This document shows positions 18,937-26,624 of a stretch of 64,000 nt of DNA, piece by piece. Position 1 is the first letter of the stretch. Each line of letters begins with the position of its first letter. A model generated the notes under the pieces. The model saw nothing but the letters and a program-made list of their open reading frames with translations. It was not told where the DNA came from and ran no database searches. The position numbers and the translations under genes were made by a program. Source of the stretch: Psychroserpens algicola (GTDB taxonomy: Bacteria; Bacteroidota; Bacteroidia; Flavobacteriales; Flavobacteriaceae). The stretch lies in contig NZ_JACNMJ010000005.1 of the NCBI RefSeq assembly GCF_014526325.1, forward strand, positions 186,001 through 250,000, read 5' to 3'.

Positions 18937-19512
18937 ATGAAAATATATACAAAAACAGGAGATAAAGGCACTACTGCTTTGTTTGGTGGTACACGTGTTC
19001 CTAAACATCATATTCGTATTGACAGCTATGGTACTGTAGATGAACTCAATTCGCATTTAGGATTGATTAGAGATCAAGATATTGACCCTCATTATAAACA
19101 TGTATTGATCAATATCCAAGACAAACTATTCACTGTTGGTGCCATTTTAGCTACAGATCCAGAGAAAGCTACACTTAAAAACGGAAAAGAACGTCTTAAC
19201 ATTCCGAAAATTTCTGAAGATGATATTGTCCAATTAGAACAGGAAATGGACGCTATGAACGAGGCATTACCACCAATGACACACTTTGTATTACCAGGCG
19301 GACATCAAACGGTGTCATTCTGTCACATTGCACGCTGTGTATGCAGAAGAAGTGAACGTTTAGCAAGTGCTTTAAATGATTTAGAGCCTTTTCAACCCGA
19401 AAGTTTAACGTACTTAAACCGACTTTCTGACTACCTCTTTGTATTGGCACGAAAGTTGTCTTATGACTTACAAGCCGAAGAAGTAAAATGGATTCCTAAA
19501 AAAGAATCCTAG
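18937..19512 (+). CDS. Cob(I)alamin adenosyltransferase (PduO type)
   Basis: A 191-residue PduO-type adenosyltransferase. The N-terminus MKIYTKTGDKGTTALFGG is the ATP-binding motif, followed by R-IDSYGTVDELNSHLG, and FVLPGG with R-CR-ERLASAL near residues 125-150 hold the conserved Arg residues. It converts cob(I)alamin to adenosylcobalamin. The window also holds meaB, which services the adenosylcobalamin-dependent methylmalonyl-CoA mutase, so the organism probably runs that B12-dependent pathway. It starts with ATG and has no signal peptide. Confidence 0.95.
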   Translation: MKIYTKTGDKGTTALFGGTRVPKHHIRIDSYGTVDELNSHLGLIRDQDIDPHYKHVLINIQDKLFTVGAILATDPEKATLKNGKERLNIPKISEDDIVQLEQEMDAMNEALPPMTHFVLPGGHQTVSFCHIARCVCRRSERLASALNDLEPFQPESLTYLNRLSDYLFVLARKLSYDLQAEEVKWIPKKES

Positions 19513-19610
19513 AGTACCACTTTGCAGAATAAGTTATCAGTTCTACTAGGCTTAAAATCAGTAAAAAGTATACGTTCTTTAAATTATTATTTAATTAATT
19601 CATTTTTTTC

Positions 19611-19640
19611 TTGACTTTATGAACTATAATTTTATTTTTG
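19611..19640 (+). promoter_or_regulatory. Promoter ahead of the DUF2795 gene
   Basis: TTGA (19611-19614), an 18-bp spacer and TATTTTTG (19633-19640) fit the Bacteroidota TTTG/TAnnTTTG pattern. The ATG follows at 19664, so the leader is about 17 nt and A-rich, as is common in this phylum. Confidence 0.65.
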
Positions 19641-19663
19641 CAAAAAAATAAATACCATAAGAA

Positions 19664-19885
19664 ATGTATTGGACATTAGAATTAGCATCGTATTTAAGTG
19701 ATGCGCCTTGGCCAGCAACAAAAGACGAATTAATTGACTACGCTATTAGAACAGGAGCCCCTTTAGAGGTTGTTGAAAATCTACAAGCGATAGAAGACGA
19801 AGGTGACTCTTACGATTCCATCGAAGAAATCTGGTCAGATTATCCAACTGATGAAGATTATCTGTGGAACGAGGACGAATATTAA
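19664..19885 (+). CDS. DUF2795 family small acidic protein
   Basis: A 73-residue acidic protein with no Cys. The stretch YLSDAPWPATKDELIDYAIRTG followed by PLEVVENLQAI fits the DUF2795 helix bundle, and a very acidic end (many Asp, Glu, Tyr and Trp) follows. It has its own promoter and terminator, so it is a single-gene unit upstream of secA. The function of the family is not established. Expression from a near-consensus promoter suggests it is abundant. Confidence 0.85.
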   Translation: MYWTLELASYLSDAPWPATKDELIDYAIRTGAPLEVVENLQAIEDEGDSYDSIEEIWSDYPTDEDYLWNEDEY

Positions 19886-19929
19886 AGTAATTTGAAGTTC
19901 AAGTTACATTAAACGTAAAATAAAAGTTA

Positions 19930-19957
19930 AAAAGTCTCATACAGAGGCTTTTTTTGT
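19930..19957 (+). terminator. Intrinsic terminator after the DUF2795 gene
   Basis: AAAGTCTC (19931-19938) and GAGGCTTT (19944-19951) pair with one G-T wobble around a 5-nt loop, and the right arm runs into seven T. It closes the single-gene unit. Confidence 0.8.
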
Positions 19958-20102
19958 GCCTGAAATTTTCAGTATAACTAACACAAATCATATCTTTGAA
20001 GTCTAACAATTTTGAAGATACGACCTTATCTAAAAGCATATAATTGCGGTCAGCCTGAATGTTTTTCAGGTTCTCTATAAAAGGGTTACCTTAATTATGA
20101 GA

Positions 20103-20121
20103 TTCTGAAACAAGTTCAGAA
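20103..20121. repeat. Short palindrome of the type found in flavobacterial intergenic regions
   Basis: TTCTGAA, a 5-base loop and TTCAGAA form a perfect 7-bp inverted repeat followed by TGACGG. It resembles the short palindromic elements (GA..CCTGAA-caagTTCAGG-ATGAC) that I recall being scattered between flavobacterial genes. No second full copy was noticed in this window, so repeat status rests on memory. Confidence 0.4.
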
Positions 20122-20171
20122 TGACGGATTCAAATGTTTGAAGATAATTTCATTAAATAAAATAAACACTA

Positions 20172-23100
20172 ATGAGTTTTTTAAATTCAGTACTTAAAGT
20201 ATTTGTCGGAGACAAATCTAAACAAGATGTCAAGGCATTAACACCTATTGTTGAAAAAGTTAAATCTTTTGAAAGCGCCTTAGAACAATTATCACATGAC
20301 GAATTAAGAGCTAAAACAGCCGAATTCAAAGCAAAAATTGCCGAAGCGAGGCAACCACTCCAAAAAAATATCGATCAATTATTATTAGACGCAGAAGCTA
20401 CTGATGATATCGACAAAAGAGAAGATATCTACTTAGAAATCGATAAAATCAAAGACGATATTTACAATGTTACCGAAACTGTATTAAACGACATCATGCC
20501 AGAAGCCTTTGCTGTGGTTAAAGAAACGGCTAAACGTTTTGTACATAACACTGAAATACCTGTTCAAGCTAATGAGTTTGACCGTTTAATTTCTGGAGAA
20601 AAAGACTATGTAACGCTTCAAGATGATAAAGCCGTTTGGGCAAATTCATGGGATGCCGCAGGAAAACCAATCACCTGGGATATGATTCATTACGATGTTC
20701 AACTTATTGGTGGTGCAGCCATGCATCAAGGTAAAATTGCTGAGATGCAAACGGGTGAAGGTAAAACCTTAGTAGCCACACTTCCTGTATATTTAAATGC
20801 ATTAGCAGGAAAAGGGGTTCATCTGGTAACGGTTAACGATTATCTTGCTAAACGTGATAGCGCGTGGATGGCACCTATTTTCGAATTTCATGGTTTGAGT
20901 GTGGATTGTATTGATTATCACACACCAAATTCTGAAGCACGCCGAAAAGCCTACAGAGCAGATATTACTTACGGAACGAATAACGAATTTGGTTTTGATT
21001 ACCTAAGAGATAACATGGCGCATTCGCCTGATGACTTGGTACAGCGTCCGCATCACTACGCCATTGTAGATGAGGTCGATTCGGTATTGGTCGATGATGC
21101 ACGTACGCCTTTAATTATTTCCGGACCTATTCCTCAAGGGGATCGCCACGAATTTACAGAGTTAAAGCCTAAGGTCGAAGACCTTGCTAATATCCAAAGA
21201 AAAGAACTCGTTGGTGTTTTAGCAGAAGCCAAAAAGTTAATTGCTGAAGGTGATACTAAAGAAGGAGGTTTCCTTTTATTAAGAGCTTACAGAGGTATTC
21301 CGAAGAACAAAGCATTGATAAAATTTTTAAGTGAAGAAGGTATCAAGCAATTGCTTCAGAAAACTGAAAACTTTTATATGCAGGATAACAACAGAGAAAT
21401 GCCAAAAGTGGATGCAGAACTCTACTATGTTATCGAAGAAAAAAATAATCAGGTAGAGTTAACCGATAAAGGTGTAGAACACTTATCTGGTAAAGACAAT
21501 CCTGACTTTTTTGTGATGCCTGAAATTGGAATGGAAATTTCAAAAATTGAGGCTAAGGGTTTATCTAAAGAAGAAGAAGCTGCCGAAAAAGAAGAATTAT
21601 TCAGAGATTTTGGTGTCAAATCTGAACGTATTCATACACTCAACCAATTGTTAAAAGCTTATGCTTTATTTGAAAAAGACATCCAATATGTTGTCATGGA
21701 TAATAAAGTAATGATTGTCGATGAGCAAACGGGTCGTATTATGGATGGTCGTCGATATAGCGATGGTTTACACCAGGCGATTGAGGCAAAAGAAAATGTA
21801 AAAATTGAAGATGCCACTCAAACTTTTGCTACTGTAACCCTTCAGAATTACTTTAGAATGTATCGCAAATTATCTGGTATGACAGGTACAGCTGTTACTG
21901 AAGCTGGAGAATTCTGGGAAATCTATAAACTGGATGTGGTTGAAATTCCGACCAACAGACCAATTGCACGTGATGATCGAGAGGATTTAGTATATAAGAC
22001 AAAGCGTGAAAAATACAATGCTGTTATTGATGAAGTGACCAAATTATCACAAGCAGGACGACCTGTACTAATTGGTACGACTAACGTTGAGATTTCAGAG
22101 CTCTTAGGTAAAATGCTATCGATTAGAAAAGTGCCTCATAATGTATTAAACGCAAAACTCCATAAAAAAGAAGCTGATATTGTTGCCGAAGCTGGACAAC
22201 CCGGACAAGTAACTATTGCTACCAATATGGCAGGTCGTGGTACCGATATTAAGTTAACTGAAGCTGTAAAAGAAGCTGGAGGATTAGCCATTGTTGGTAC
22301 AGAGCGTCATGATTCGCGTCGTGTCGACAGACAATTACGTGGTCGTGCAGGACGTCAGGGAGATCCAGGAAGTTCACAATTTTATGTATCGCTAGAAGAT
22401 AATTTAATGCGTCTGTTTGGTAGTGAGCGTATTGCCAAAATGATGGATAAAATGGGATTAAAAGAAGGCGAAGTGATTCAGCATTCTATGATTTCAAAAT
22501 CAATTGAGCGTGCTCAGAAAAAAGTTGAAGAAAATCAATTTGGTGTTCGTAAGCGTTTATTAGAATATGATGATGTGATGAATGCACAACGTGAAGTGGT
22601 TTACAAACGTCGTCGTCATGCCCTTCAAGGTGAACGTCTACGTGTTGACTTAGCAAACATGATTTATGATACTTCGGAAGGTATTACAACCACGAATAAA
22701 GATGCTGAAGATTTTAAAAACTTCGAATTTGAACTGATTAGATATTTCTCTATGAGTTCTCCTATTTCCGAAGCTGAATTTAGCAAAGGCTCTGTTCAGG
22801 ATATTGCTGGAAAAGTATATAAAGCCGCTTTTGAACATTACAGAGAGAAAATGAAGCGTAATGCTGAATTAGCATTCCCTGTGATTGAAAATGTTTATCT
22901 AAATCAGCGTGACAAATACAAACGTATTGTTGTACCATTTACTGATGGCGTGAAGAATTTACAGGTTGTTACCGATTTAGAAAAAGCTTACGAAACAAAA
23001 GGGACACAGTTAATTAACGACTTTGAAAAGAACATTACATTAGCGATTGTTGATGATGCCTGGAAAACGCATTTACGTAAAATGGATGAGCTTAAACAAT

Positions 23101-23528
23101 CGGTACAATTAGCAGTTCACGAACAAAAAGATCCGTTATTGATTTACAAGTTTGAAGCTTTTGAGTTATTCAAAGAAATGATTGATCAGGTTAATAAAGA
23201 TGTTATTTCATTCTTATTTAAAGGGGAATTACCTACAGAAACGCAGAATACAATTCAAGAAGCTAAAGCGCGTAAGCAAGAAAAGTTACAAACACAAAAG
23301 GACGAAATTCCTAATATGGATGAACGTGCAGCGCAAAGCAGAGCTGCTGGTGGAAACACCCAGCGACAGCCAGAAGTTGTTGAAACCATTGTACGTGACA
23401 AACCTAAAATTGGTCGTAATGATCGTGTGACAATTAAACACGTGATGAGCGGAGAAAACAAAACGGTAAAGTATAAACAAGCTGAACCATTAATCGCTAA
23501 AGGTGAATGGGTACTTGTTGAAGAATAA
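20172..23528 (+). CDS. secA: Preprotein translocase ATPase SecA (large Bacteroidota form)
   Basis: At 1118 residues it is longer than E. coli SecA (901). Walker A is MQTGEGKTLVA (about 193-203), Walker B VDEVDSVLVDDARTPLI (about 298), and the second motor domain has TNMAGRGTDIKL and DRQLRGRAGRQGDPGSSQFYVSLED. The added length is mainly an insertion around residues 330-430 plus a longer C-terminal part. The usual zinc-binding CxCxSGKxxxxCH tail for SecB is absent; the protein ends with KIGRNDRVTIKHVMSGE and GEWVLVEE. It drives Sec-dependent export, on which the many lipoproteins and T9SS cargo proteins here depend. A terminator follows closely. Confidence 0.97.
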   Translation: MSFLNSVLKVFVGDKSKQDVKALTPIVEKVKSFESALEQLSHDELRAKTAEFKAKIAEARQPLQKNIDQLLLDAEATDDIDKREDIYLEIDKIKDDIYNVTETVLNDIMPEAFAVVKETAKRFVHNTEIPVQANEFDRLISGEKDYVTLQDDKAVWANSWDAAGKPITWDMIHYDVQLIGGAAMHQGKIAEMQTGEGKTLVATLPVYLNALAGKGVHLVTVNDYLAKRDSAWMAPIFEFHGLSVDCIDYHTPNSEARRKAYRADITYGTNNEFGFDYLRDNMAHSPDDLVQRPHHYAIVDEVDSVLVDDARTPLIISGPIPQGDRHEFTELKPKVEDLANIQRKELVGVLAEAKKLIAEGDTKEGGFLLLRAYRGIPKNKALIKFLSEEGIKQLLQKTENFYMQDNNREMPKVDAELYYVIEEKNNQVELTDKGVEHLSGKDNPDFFVMPEIGMEISKIEAKGLSKEEEAAEKEELFRDFGVKSERIHTLNQLLKAYALFEKDIQYVVMDNKVMIVDEQTGRIMDGRRYSDGLHQAIEAKENVKIEDATQTFATVTLQNYFRMYRKLSGMTGTAVTEAGEFWEIYKLDVVEIPTNRPIARDDREDLVYKTKREKYNAVIDEVTKLSQAGRPVLIGTTNVEISELLGKMLSIRKVPHNVLNAKLHKKEADIVAEAGQPGQVTIATNMAGRGTDIKLTEAVKEAGGLAIVGTERHDSRRVDRQLRGRAGRQGDPGSSQFYVSLEDNLMRLFGSERIAKMMDKMGLKEGEVIQHSMISKSIERAQKKVEENQFGVRKRLLEYDDVMNAQREVVYKRRRHALQGERLRVDLANMIYDTSEGITTTNKDAEDFKNFEFELIRYFSMSSPISEAEFSKGSVQDIAGKVYKAAFEHYREKMKRNAELAFPVIENVYLNQRDKYKRIVVPFTDGVKNLQVVTDLEKAYETKGTQLINDFEKNITLAIVDDAWKTHLRKMDELKQSVQLAVHEQKDPLLIYKFEAFELFKEMIDQVNKDVISFLFKGELPTETQNTIQEAKARKQEKLQTQKDEIPNMDERAAQSRAAGGNTQRQPEVVETIVRDKPKIGRNDRVTIKHVMSGENKTVKYKQAEPLIAKGEWVLVEE

Positions 23529-23550
23529 ATAAGACCTAACAATGTATTTA

Positions 23551-23582
23551 AGCCTGATGATTTTAATTGTCAGGCTTTTTCT
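23551..23582 (+). terminator. Intrinsic terminator after secA
   Basis: AAGCCTGA (23551-23558) pairs perfectly with TCAGGCTT (23571-23578) around a 12-nt loop and runs into TTTTTC. It ends the secA transcript. Confidence 0.85.
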
Positions 23583-23604
23583 TTAACTACATCTGAGCAT
23601 ATCA

Positions 23605-23634
23605 TTGGCTTTTCAACTAAAACTGTTATTTTCG
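23605..23634 (+). promoter_or_regulatory. Probable promoter of the pyrophosphatase gene
   Basis: TTG (23605-23607), a 19-bp spacer and TATTTTCG (23627-23634, one mismatch to TAnnTTTG) form a plausible promoter. It leaves a 30-bp stretch before the ATG at 23665 and argues against a start at the TTG itself. Confidence 0.4.
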
Positions 23635-23664
23635 TTTAATGTCAACTTACACTATTCTAAAACT

Positions 23665-24342
23665 ATGACTAAAGGTCTCACATTTATATGTTGTCTTTTA
23701 TTATTAGCAAGTCTCATGAGATGTGATTCGGGGAAATCTGATAAAACGTCAACTACAAATGCTCAAAACCAAAGTGCTGACACGATCAATCTACTAACCG
23801 ATATTAAACCGCTTTCAGAAAACGGAGATGTAAATGCTGTGATTGAAATTCCTGCTGGCACAACAGATAAATGGGAATTAGACAAATCAACTGGTCAATT
23901 ACAATGGGAAATGGTTGATAATGCACCTAGAATTGTAAACTATTTAGGGTATCCAGGTAATTACGGAATGATTCCAATGACCTTACTTTCTAAAGAAAAT
24001 GGTGGTGATGGCGACCCTTTAGACATTCTCGTTCTTGGACCTCCAATTGACAGAGGTCTGATACAAAAATGTAAAATTATAGGTGTATTATACCTTAAAG
24101 ACAGAGGCGAACAAGATGATAAGTTAATAGCTGTTTCTAACGACTCTCCGCTCTACAATGTAGATAGCATTGATGAATTGAACAATGATTTCAAGGGGAT
24201 TTCTGAAATAATAGAAACATGGTTTACAAACTACAAAGGTCCTGAGAACATTGAATCTATGGGCTTTGGTAATAAGCAAGCAGCAACTGATATCTTGATG
24301 CAAGCGATACAGTCTTATCAGCAAAGTGTACTTTCAAAATAG
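23665..24342 (+). CDS. Exported family I inorganic pyrophosphatase, probable lipoprotein
   Basis: A 225-residue protein from the ATG at 23665. It opens with a signal peptide (KGLTFICCLLLLASLMRC) ending in a Cys that may be lipidated, although Arg just before it is unusual for a lipobox. The mature part is a complete family I pyrophosphatase: E-IPAGT-DKWE near the active site, YLGYPGNYGMIP, the metal-binding GDGDPLDILVLG and DRGEQDDKLIAV. All catalytic Asp, Glu, Lys and Tyr positions that I can identify are kept. Family I enzymes are normally cytosolic, so the export signal is the odd point; it would hydrolyse pyrophosphate in the periplasm. An in-frame TTG 60 bp upstream overlaps the promoter and is not used here. 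Confidence 0.88.
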   Translation: MTKGLTFICCLLLLASLMRCDSGKSDKTSTTNAQNQSADTINLLTDIKPLSENGDVNAVIEIPAGTTDKWELDKSTGQLQWEMVDNAPRIVNYLGYPGNYGMIPMTLLSKENGGDGDPLDILVLGPPIDRGLIQKCKIIGVLYLKDRGEQDDKLIAVSNDSPLYNVDSIDELNNDFKGISEIIETWFTNYKGPENIESMGFGNKQAATDILMQAIQSYQQSVLSK

Positions 24343-24348
24343 AAGCAA

Positions 24349-25029
24349 TTATAATTTTAAAATTATATTAGGATCAGGGCAGTTCTCTTTATAAAATTCC
24401 AAATCCTGTTTTGAACATACTCCAGGATAATCGCCATGATAATCTTGCATATCTTTAATAACCTGAAAGTGCAAATGTGGTGCATAATCGCCATTGACAG
24501 TTGCCTCGCCTAAAGTGCCTATTTGCTGACCTTGCTGAAAGTGCTGTCCTATTTTTAAATCTGCTATAGAAGCCAAACTCAAATGACCATAAAGCGTGTA
24601 GAATTCGATAGTATCAATACGATGTTTTAGGATAATAGTTGGTCCGTAATCTCCAAAATTAATATTGTTATTAAAGCTATGTACCTCTGCATCTAAAGGA
24701 GAAAACACTGGTGTTTCTGCTGCAACCCAAAGGTCGAGACCCAAATGAATATTTCGCTCGTTTTCTGTGTTAGCGTTTTTGAAGTATGTGCTTCTATTGT
24801 AGATATTACGAGTTTCGATATAACCACCAAATGCTACTTTTTTTTGATGGGATTTTACATAATGATCGATATAATGACCTAGAGCCACAGAAGAAGATGT
24901 GTCTATAGTTTCTAATGCTTTATTACTTACTGATAGATCTATTGGAATATAGTCGCTTTTCGAGAATTCAGGATGCAAAACTGAAGTTCTGGGCAGCGCT
25001 AACAAACGTGTTTCTAAAGTATTATTCAT
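24349..25029 (-). CDS. Stand-alone M23 (LytM-like) peptidase domain protein
   Basis: A 226-residue protein without a signal peptide. HLGLD (His95, Asp99) and YAPHLHFQVI provide the zinc ligands and catalytic His of M23 peptidases. The sequence around the core (PVFSPLDAEVHSF-NN, DYGPTIILKH, FYTLYGHLS, VNGDYAPHLHFQ, GDYPGVCS, CPDPNIIL) resembles the middle domain of the three-part proteins with an aminoglycoside phosphotransferase domain before it and a class III aminotransferase after it. Here the domain is on its own. It converges with the pyrophosphatase gene, 6 bp apart. A cytosolic site and a small-molecule role seem more likely than cell-wall cleavage. Confidence 0.82.
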   Translation of the reverse strand: MNNTLETRLLALPRTSVLHPEFSKSDYIPIDLSVSNKALETIDTSSSVALGHYIDHYVKSHQKKVAFGGYIETRNIYNRSTYFKNANTENERNIHLGLDLWVAAETPVFSPLDAEVHSFNNNINFGDYGPTIILKHRIDTIEFYTLYGHLSLASIADLKIGQHFQQGQQIGTLGEATVNGDYAPHLHFQVIKDMQDYHGDYPGVCSKQDLEFYKENCPDPNIILKL

Positions 25030-25078
25030 ACAGCAAACTTAGGCTTAAAAACTAAAATTTCCGAAGTAAAAAATAAAT

Positions 25079-26578
25079 TTAAGATTTAGAAAGTGCTTTC
25101 TCTAAGGCGTCTGCTTTTTCTTTAGCATACATTAAAGTATTGTCCATCTCATAGCATTTTTCAAAGTTTTTGAGTGCGTTTATAGAATCCCCTTGAATTA
25201 AAAGCGCATCAGCATAACTATCATAAACATTTGCCGATTTTGGAAACTCCACAGTATTTAATTTAAAGACCGCTAAGGCGTCATCAACTTTATTTTCATT
25301 TAATAACAAATAGCCCAACCTATTGTTGTCCCCTTCGCTAACATCATAAGCAATGGTATCTGTTTTTACCTCGTGATAAAAACGAATCGCATCCTTAACA
25401 TCGTTATCATATATTCGTTTTGCCATTTCTTTGTAAACACTTTTTCTTGGCGCTTGATAGTTTTCACCTGCTGTTATTCGTTTAACATTATCATAAATGG
25501 TCCCAAAATTTTCTCCAGAGTCATTTGTTAGAATAACAAATCCGTTTTTGGCATCGACTTCATTGTGTAAAAAAGTAGCAAAACCTACCCAGCCACCAGA
25601 ATGACTTATGACTTTGGGTTCACCAGGATTATAATCTAGAAACCACCCAAATCCGTAGCCTGTATTCTCACCATCATTGGTTTTACCTGAAGTCCAGGCT
25701 TCATCTAAATAGGCTTTTGAAATGATGGTTTGATTGGCCAGAGCCATATTCCATTTGTATAAATCCTCTAAAGTAGAATAGATACCTCCATCACCTCTTA
25801 CATCATTAACAATATTATAATCATTGAGTATGAAGTCTTTTTGATTAAGAGCCAGACCATAACCAAAAACACGATGAGGCATCTTTTCATCTGCAGCTAT
25901 TTGATACTGATACAATACTGTATTGTACATCCCAATCGGGTCTGTAATCTGTTCTTTTAAAAACGTTCTAAAATGTTGACCAGAAATCTTTTCTACTATT
26001 GAGGCCAACACTAAATAACCAGTGTTACTATATTCCCATTTGTCTCCTGGTTGAAAATCTAACTCAGGATTAACATGATAAAACACGTCTAAAATTTCGT
26101 CATTACCCAGAATATATTGTTTGGTTGTATCTTCTTTTACAAAATTGTTTGCAATCACCCGTTCGTAATCGGTAAGTCCGGAAGTATGATGCAATAATTG
26201 GCGTATGGTAATATGGTCATAAGGAAAATCGGTTAAAATGGTATTCACCTTTTGATCATAATCGAGTTGACCAGCTTCTTTTAATTTCATAATTGCCATT
26301 CCTGTAAATTGTTTACTTACAGAAGCTAATCGAAATTGGGAGTTTATATCTAAGGAATCTACAGGAGAAATAGAGCGCAATCCGTTAGAGCTTTTGAAAA
26401 CAACTTCACCGTTTTCATACACGAGAATATTTCCGGTAGACAGACCTTCGGCCTTCATAGCATCAATAAATATATTGAAACTGGCAGTTTGATTGATTGA
26501 TGTTTCAGTATCCGTTTTACATGAAAAAAAGCATGCCGAAACGAGACATACTAATACCAATTGCTTTAAAAAAGTCAT
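25079..26578 (-). CDS. Serine hydrolase (class C beta-lactamase family) lipoprotein with TPR tail
   Basis: A 499-residue lipoprotein with signal KQLVLVCLVSACFFSC (Cys20). The beta-lactamase/transpeptidase-like domain has S-V-S-K (Ser86 to Lys89) as the SxxK nucleophile motif, a YSN motif in WEYSNTGYLVL (about 183) and HSGGWVGF (about 333) as the third motif. After it come about 120 residues with helical repeats (YDVSEGDNNRLGYLLL, VFKLNTVEFPKSANVYDSYADALL, ALKNFEKCYEMD) that fit two or three TPRs. Such proteins act as D-aminopeptidases or esterases in the envelope; true beta-lactamase action is unlikely. It ends about 50 bp from the M23 gene. Confidence 0.88.
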   Translation of the reverse strand: MTFLKQLVLVCLVSACFFSCKTDTETSINQTASFNIFIDAMKAEGLSTGNILVYENGEVVFKSSNGLRSISPVDSLDINSQFRLASVSKQFTGMAIMKLKEAGQLDYDQKVNTILTDFPYDHITIRQLLHHTSGLTDYERVIANNFVKEDTTKQYILGNDEILDVFYHVNPELDFQPGDKWEYSNTGYLVLASIVEKISGQHFRTFLKEQITDPIGMYNTVLYQYQIAADEKMPHRVFGYGLALNQKDFILNDYNIVNDVRGDGGIYSTLEDLYKWNMALANQTIISKAYLDEAWTSGKTNDGENTGYGFGWFLDYNPGEPKVISHSGGWVGFATFLHNEVDAKNGFVILTNDSGENFGTIYDNVKRITAGENYQAPRKSVYKEMAKRIYDNDVKDAIRFYHEVKTDTIAYDVSEGDNNRLGYLLLNENKVDDALAVFKLNTVEFPKSANVYDSYADALLIQGDSINALKNFEKCYEMDNTLMYAKEKADALEKALSKS

Positions 26579-26624
26579 AAGATGAAGATTAATGTATTTC
26601 TATATCATAAAAGTAAGGTTTTAT

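Noticed and set aside
23605-23664. Longer N-terminus of the pyrophosphatase from a TTG at 23605
   Set aside because: The TTG coincides with the probable -33 box, and the ATG at 23665 begins a proper signal peptide.
24350-24367. AT-only palindrome at the convergent ends of the pyrophosphatase and M23 genes as a terminator
   Set aside because: The stem is only A and T, overlaps the M23 stop region and has no clear T-run, so it is weak support for a terminator.
25079-26578. Antibiotic-resistance beta-lactamase
   Set aside because: It has the SxxK/YSN/HSG set of the wider serine-hydrolase family and a TPR tail; these point to an envelope peptidase or esterase and not to a drug-resistance enzyme.
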